A stretch of DNA of 10,293 nucleotides. It comes from Acidobacteriota bacterium. Its GTDB lineage: Bacteria > Acidobacteriota > Terriglobia > Acidiferrales > UBA7541. Shown in pieces: positions 7,122 through 10,293 of the stretch (its first letter is position 1; each line of letters starts with the position of its first letter). The notes below the pieces were generated by a model. It searched no databases and had not been told where the DNA came from. It worked only from the letters and a program-made list of their open reading frames with translations. Location of the stretch: contig QHYP01000051.1 in the NCBI GenBank assembly GCA_003224195.1, forward strand, positions 33,942 through 44,234, written 5' to 3'. A program made the translations under genes and the position numbers.

Positions 7122-7262
7122 TCACAATCCCTGCGCCCCAGGCGCGAGGGAAGTCTCCCCGGCTCGATCCTGCGACCAACGGGAGCGCGTTGCAACAGGG
7201 AGCACAAGCGCGAGGAAGCTCAACGAGAGAAGGAAAAGAAGGCAACGCATCGCCGGTATCAT
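7122..7262 (-). CDS. Possible small ORF with signal-peptide-like N-terminus (46 codons)
   Basis: An open frame of 46 codons begins at ATG 7262, eleven bases after the rsmE stop, with a second in-frame ATG at 7250. It begins MIPAMRCLLFLLSLSFLALV: a short N-terminus with one Arg, then a strongly hydrophobic run of about 14 residues, then a polar tail (ATRSRWSQDRAGE), ending at TGA 7124-7122. This has the shape of a secretion signal or a single membrane anchor. Against it: no good Shine-Dalgarno, no recognised family, and a length common by chance in GC-rich DNA. It could be a real small membrane protein, the remnant of a secreted-protein gene, or nothing. Confidence 0.22.
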   Translation of the reverse strand: MIPAMRCLLFLLSLSFLALVLPVATRSRWSQDRAGETSLAPGAQGL

Positions 7263-7272
7263 GAAACGAATG

Positions 7273-7992
7273 CTACTCTTCGCCAAGCGCATAGTTGAGC
7301 GCAGCGAGGCTTGCTGCTACAGCCGTCTCCGTGCGCAGGATTAGCTTGCCGAGTGAGACCTCCTGGAACCCCGCCTTGTTCGCCGCCGCAACTTCTGCGC
7401 CGGTCCAGCCACCTTCCGGTCCAACTGCGAGCACGGCTCGCTTCGAGTACATCCCGGGCAGGATGCGCCGCAGCGAAGGTGCATCGGCACGCTCCGAAAG
7501 CAGAAGCCGCACCGCCTCCTGGCACGCGCCAAACGCGATCTCCGGATTTGTCACAGCCTCGAGCGACGGTACGCGCACGCGGCGCGATTGCTGTGACGCT
7601 TCCAGCAGAATCTTCTTCCACCGCTCCGCGCGCTTCGGCGTGGCCTTCAACAAAGCTTTCTCGCTCCGCGCGGCTGCCAGTGGAACGATCGCGGCCACCC
7701 CCAGCTCCGTCGCCTTTTCCAGGGCCCACTCGAAGCGGTCGAATTTCACTACGGCGAGCAAAAGTGTTAGCGAGAAGCTGGGCGCCTGCGCCGACAACTG
7801 TTCCACGAGAGCAAACTCGACACGGCTGCGGCCGATTTTTTCGACTCGACCGAGCCAAACGCGCTCTCCGTCGCTCAACTCGTAGAGCGTTCCCGGTTCG
7901 GCGCGCAACACGCGCCCAAGGTGATGGGCTGTTTCACCTTCCAAAACAGTCCGCCCACCCTCGAATTTTTCCACGAAAAATCGCCGCCGCAA
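7273..7992 (-). CDS. rsmE: 16S rRNA (uracil1498-N3)-methyltransferase RsmE
   Basis: RsmE methylates N3 of U1498 in 16S rRNA of the small subunit using S-adenosylmethionine. The 239 residues give an N-terminal PUA-like RNA-binding domain (about 1-68; LRRRFFVE, HHLGRVLR) and a C-terminal SPOUT (trefoil-knot) domain with EASQQS at 131-136, GPEGGWT at 191-197 and LGKLILRTETA at 214-224, the SAM-binding knot. Length is normal. The start is TTG at 7992: the encoded RRRFFVE is the usual family beginning, an in-frame TGA lies six codons upstream, and the only later alternative (GTG at 7974) would remove this conserved segment. The Shine-Dalgarno is weak. dnaJ ends 61 bases upstream; rsmE close downstream of dnaJ is known in several phyla, often with prmA between them, which is absent here. 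Confidence 0.96.
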   Translation of the reverse strand: MRRRFFVEKFEGGRTVLEGETAHHLGRVLRAEPGTLYELSDGERVWLGRVEKIGRSRVEFALVEQLSAQAPSFSLTLLLAVVKFDRFEWALEKATELGVAAIVPLAAARSEKALLKATPKRAERWKKILLEASQQSRRVRVPSLEAVTNPEIAFGACQEAVRLLLSERADAPSLRRILPGMYSKRAVLAVGPEGGWTGAEVAAANKAGFQEVSLGKLILRTETAVAASLAALNYALGEE

Positions 7993-8053
7993 GGAAGGAT
8001 CTCTGGATCAAATCGTAATTCTTGGTCTTCGGGCCCCCGGCCAAGCACGCGGG

Positions 8054-9193
8054 CTAACCGAAGATGTCTTTCATCTTTTCAAGGAGCGACGAATCGCGCT
8101 CCGCAGGCTTGTTTTCGACCTTCAGCGTGGCGCCGAGCTGTTCCATCATCTTGCGCTGCTCGCGGGTGAGCTTCGTCGGCGTGACCACGCGCACGTGATA
8201 GTAGAGGTCGCCCCGCCCGCCCCCATGCGGGTCGGGCAAGCCTTTTCCTTTCAATCGAAACACCGTGCCGCTCTGCGTACCCTCGGGAATCTTCAGCCTT
8301 TCTTCCGTCGTCAGGCCGGGAACCATCAGTTCCGCGCCCAGTGCCGCCTGCGCCATGCTGATGGGAATCGTGCAATAAAGATCGGCGCCTCTACGCTCGA
8401 AAAAGGGATGCTCCTTCACTTCGAGAACGACGTAGAGATCTCCCGGCGGTCCGCCATTAGGACCCGATTCGCCCTCTCCGGCCACACGCAGCCGCGTGCC
8501 GCTATCTACCCCCGGCGGAATGCGCAGCTCGATTGTCTTCTCGCGCTCAATGCGTCCCTGGCCCCGGCATTCCAGGCAGCGCTCGCGAATCACCTGCCCC
8601 GCGCCCTGGCAGGCCGGGCACGTCCGCGTGATCATGAAAAACCCTTGTTGCGAAACGAGTTGACCGCGCCCGCCGCAAGTCTGGCACGTCGTCACCCCTG
8701 TGCCTGCCTTCGCTCCCGTGCCGTTGCACGCCCCGCAAAATTCCAGACGCGGCAGCTTGATCTTTGTTGTCACTCCCGACGCGGCTTCTTCAAAGTTCAA
8801 GCTCATGTCGTAACGCAAGTCCGCGCCACGCTGCACGCGGCTACGCCCGCGGCGTCCCCTGCCGCCGAACAGATCCTCGAAGCCGAAAAAGTCGCCAAAG
8901 ATGTCGTGAAAATCCTGAAAGATGGTGCTGTCGAAGCCCGCCTCCATGCCCGCGCCGGAGAGCCCGGCGTGGCCGTAGCGGTCGTAGATTTCGCGTTTTT
9001 GCGAGTCGCTCAGGACGCTGTAGGCTTCGGTCGCCTCGCGGAATCGCTCCTCGGCTTCTTTTTTGTTTTCCGGATTGCGGTCCGGATGCCACTGGAGCGC
9101 GGCTTTGCGGTACGCCGATTTGATCTCATCTACTGTCGCTGTGCGCGACACCCCGAGCAATTCGTAGAAATCCTTCTGTGCTCCTTTGACCAT
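8054..9193 (-). CDS. dnaJ: Molecular chaperone DnaJ (type I Hsp40)
   Basis: DnaJ delivers unfolded clients to DnaK and stimulates its ATPase. The 379 residues contain the full type I layout: J domain (about 7-73) with HPD at 36-38, a Gly/Phe-rich linker (about 74-118; DIFGDFFGFEDLFGG), a zinc-binding domain with all four CxxCxGxG repeats (Cys pairs 153/156, 170/173, 192/195, 206/209), and two C-terminal substrate-binding domains. The linker is followed by an Arg-rich patch, GRGRRGRSRVQRG, at 111-123. The ATG at 9193 has AAGGA five bases before it and is 8 bases after the grpE stop, so the two genes are almost certainly cotranscribed. Control by HrcA upstream is expected from the gene order. 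Confidence 0.98.
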   Translation of the reverse strand: MVKGAQKDFYELLGVSRTATVDEIKSAYRKAALQWHPDRNPENKKEAEERFREATEAYSVLSDSQKREIYDRYGHAGLSGAGMEAGFDSTIFQDFHDIFGDFFGFEDLFGGRGRRGRSRVQRGADLRYDMSLNFEEAASGVTTKIKLPRLEFCGACNGTGAKAGTGVTTCQTCGGRGQLVSQQGFFMITRTCPACQGAGQVIRERCLECRGQGRIEREKTIELRIPPGVDSGTRLRVAGEGESGPNGGPPGDLYVVLEVKEHPFFERRGADLYCTIPISMAQAALGAELMVPGLTTEERLKIPEGTQSGTVFRLKGKGLPDPHGGGRGDLYYHVRVVTPTKLTREQRKMMEQLGATLKVENKPAERDSSLLEKMKDIFG

Positions 9194-9201
9194 ACAGTTC
9201 C

Positions 9202-9798
9202 TTAGTTGACCTGCTCCTTCGATGCCGGGCTCCGTTGGACGGCTACACGCACCATCGCGGGACGCAGTACGCGTCCGTGGAAAACATATCCGGGCTGAAA
9301 CACATGCAGGATCGTCCCCTCTTCGTGCTCCGCCGACTCTTCGCGCTCCATTGCCTGGTGGAGGTGCGGATCAAACAATCTGCCCGACGGATCAATTCTT
9401 TCGAGTCCCAACCTCGTCAGGTTGTCCATCAGTTGCTTGTAGATGAGCTCGAATCCCTTCCGGTAATTCTCATAGGAAGCTTCCTTGTGCGCCGCTAGCG
9501 CATGCTCAAAACCGTCAAGCACGGGGATGAGCCCTTCGATCACCCGCGCCTGCGCCCGGTGGAAGTCTTCTCCCCTCTCCTTCTCGACCCGTTTGCGGTA
9601 GTTCTCGAAATCCGCCTGTCGGCGGACCAGCGCCTGCCGCAATTCCTCGAGGTCGGCGGCCAGCCGCGCAACCTCTGCGTCGGCCCGGGCGGAATCGGCC
9701 TCCAATTCCTTCGCTTCAGAAGCCGTATCTTCGTCCCCGTTCAGTTCATCTAGGTCGCGCTTCTGGTCCAGGTCCCGCTTGGGGTCCTTCTCCTTCAC
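9202..9798 (-). CDS. grpE: Nucleotide exchange factor GrpE
   Basis: GrpE is the dimeric nucleotide exchange factor of DnaK. At 198 residues it is a usual size: an acidic, charged N-terminal tail (1-40), a long coiled coil (about 40-80; EELRQALVRRQADFENYRKR) and the C-terminal beta domain bearing the signature FDPHLHQAM (142-150) through GYVFHGRVLRPAMVRVA (170-186). The GTG at 9798 was chosen because AAAGGAG lies 10 bases upstream; the frame extends further up but there overlaps hrcA and encodes an unrelated Arg-rich stretch. hrcA ends 28 bases upstream. The tail contains a duplicated heptad-like unit, KRDLDQ-KRDLDE, at residues 7-18. Confidence 0.96.
   Translation of the reverse strand: MKEKDPKRDLDQKRDLDELNGDEDTASEAKELEADSARADAEVARLAADLEELRQALVRRQADFENYRKRVEKERGEDFHRAQARVIEGLIPVLDGFEHALAAHKEASYENYRKGFELIYKQLMDNLTRLGLERIDPSGRLFDPHLHQAMEREESAEHEEGTILHVFQPGYVFHGRVLRPAMVRVAVQRSPASKEQVN
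9745..9780 (-). repeat. Two imperfect 18-base tandem units in grpE
   Basis: Two adjacent 18-base units (9780-9763 and 9762-9745 on the minus strand) agree at 13 of 18 positions and encode KRDLDQ and KRDLDE in the disordered N-terminal tail of GrpE. Mismatches are mostly silent or conservative, suggesting an old in-frame duplication. Confidence 0.5.
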
Positions 9799-9826
9799 GG
9801 CGAAATGTCTCCTTTTGAAGACGCCC

Positions 9827-10293
9827 TCAAATCTTGTTGAGAGCCTCGCTAAAGAGCTGCGCCACGTAGGCCACAGCGTTGATGGCGCGCTCGTAGTGCA
9901 TGCGCGTGGGGCCCAGCACGCCGAGCGAGCCCTGCGCCTGATCATGGCTCATGTACGGCGCGCTGATCAGCGCCAGCTTGTCCCCCGCCTGCGAAATCTC
10001 TTTCACGCCGATTTGCACGTGCACGGGCTCTGGCGTCTCGATGCAGGCGTTCAGCACGGCAATCAGCCGGTGCTTTTCTTCAATTGCCGCCAGCAGTTCC
10101 CGGAGCTGCGCCTGATCCGCGAATTCCGTAGCCGCTGCCATCTGCGCCGCTCCTTCAACGTACAACAGCCGGGACGGGTCATCGCCGAGCACCGCCGGAT
10201 CGCAAAGGACCAGCGCTCGCTTCGCGATGACTTCATATCGCTCGCGCTCCCCCGCAAGTTTCTGAAGCAGGTCGCTGCGAATCGCTTCCAGCG
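9827..10293 (-). CDS. hrcA: Heat-inducible transcription repressor HrcA, C-terminal part (partial)
   Basis: HrcA represses heat-shock operons by binding CIRCE and is kept active by GroEL. The last 155 codons are visible, about 45% of a roughly 345-residue protein; the N-terminal winged-helix DNA-binding domain lies beyond the right edge. What remains belongs to the GAF-like and dimerisation part: LLYVEGAAQM, then a helical stretch, and the family hallmark LGVLGPTRMHYERAINAV close to the C-terminus. The gene precedes grpE and dnaJ, the classical autoregulated arrangement. The CIRCE element and promoter expected in front of hrcA are outside the window, so control of the downstream genes is inferred. 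Confidence 0.94.
   Translation of the reverse strand, partial: LEAIRSDLLQKLAGERERYEVIAKRALVLCDPAVLGDDPSRLLYVEGAAQMAAATEFADQAQLRELLAAIEEKHRLIAVLNACIETPEPVHVQIGVKEISQAGDKLALISAPYMSHDQAQGSLGVLGPTRMHYERAINAVAYVAQLFSEALNKI

Larger units (their letters stand above)
7049..7272. other. Gap between rsmE and lepB
   Basis: A 224-base stretch between the rsmE stop and the lepB start. It contains the doubtful small ORF at 7122-7262 and, near lepB, an AT-rich -10-like hexamer on the minus strand. It is the largest break inside the right and middle parts of the window and the likeliest place for a promoter serving lepB and the car genes. Confidence 0.5.

Noticed and set aside
7993..8053. GC-rich partial hairpin (CTTGG...CCAAG) between dnaJ and rsmE as a terminator
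   Set aside because: The stem is only five pairs with interior mismatches and no T run follows, so I do not call termination between these genes.
9799..9945. Longer GrpE start at 9945
   Set aside because: The extension overlaps the conserved HrcA C-terminus and encodes unrelated sequence; GTG 9798 has a suitable ribosome binding site.

Overview
The window looks like ordinary core chromosome of a GC-rich bacterium. Every gene I can support lies on the minus strand, so in transcription order it reads from right to left: hrcA (3' part only), grpE, dnaJ, rsmE, a possible 46-codon ORF, lepB, carA, carB, a DHDPS/HOGA-family aldolase, and bshC (5' half only). I see no mobile element, CRISPR array, tRNA, rRNA or phage gene. 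The combination of a bacillithiol BshC enzyme, high GC, an hrcA-grpE-dnaJ block and the general look of the proteins suggests Acidobacteriota. That is an inference, since BshC also occurs in Bacillota, Bacteroidota and Deinococcota.

Right part (about 7273-10293): heat-shock and ribosome maintenance. HrcA (the CIRCE-binding repressor), GrpE (DnaK nucleotide exchange factor) and DnaJ (J-domain co-chaperone) follow each other closely. RsmE, the 16S rRNA m3U1498 methyltransferase, follows after 61 bases. dnaK is absent from this block and must be elsewhere. The regulatory region of hrcA lies beyond the right edge.

Middle (about 1034-7262): a 224-base gap with a doubtful signal-peptide-like small ORF, then lepB (type I signal peptidase), carA and carB (the two subunits of carbamoyl phosphate synthase), and an aldolase whose GTG start overlaps the carB stop. 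Gaps between lepB, carA and carB are only 18-30 bases, so lepB-carA-carB-aldolase is probably one operon. CarAB supplies carbamoyl phosphate for pyrimidines and arginine. The aldolase has the Schiff-base lysine and the tyrosine of its superfamily but lacks the arginine typical of true dihydrodipicolinate synthase, and resembles 4-hydroxy-2-oxoglutarate aldolase.

Left part (1-1033): a 248-base gap with a hairpin next to the aldolase stop, a 14-base perfect palindrome and a degenerate CIRCE-like inverted repeat, then the N-terminal half of BshC running off the left edge.

I did not find a previously undescribed system. The points worth a second look are the aldolase coupled to carB, the non-ATG start of carA, the heat-shock block without dnaK, the small ORF upstream of lepB, and the repeats upstream of bshC.
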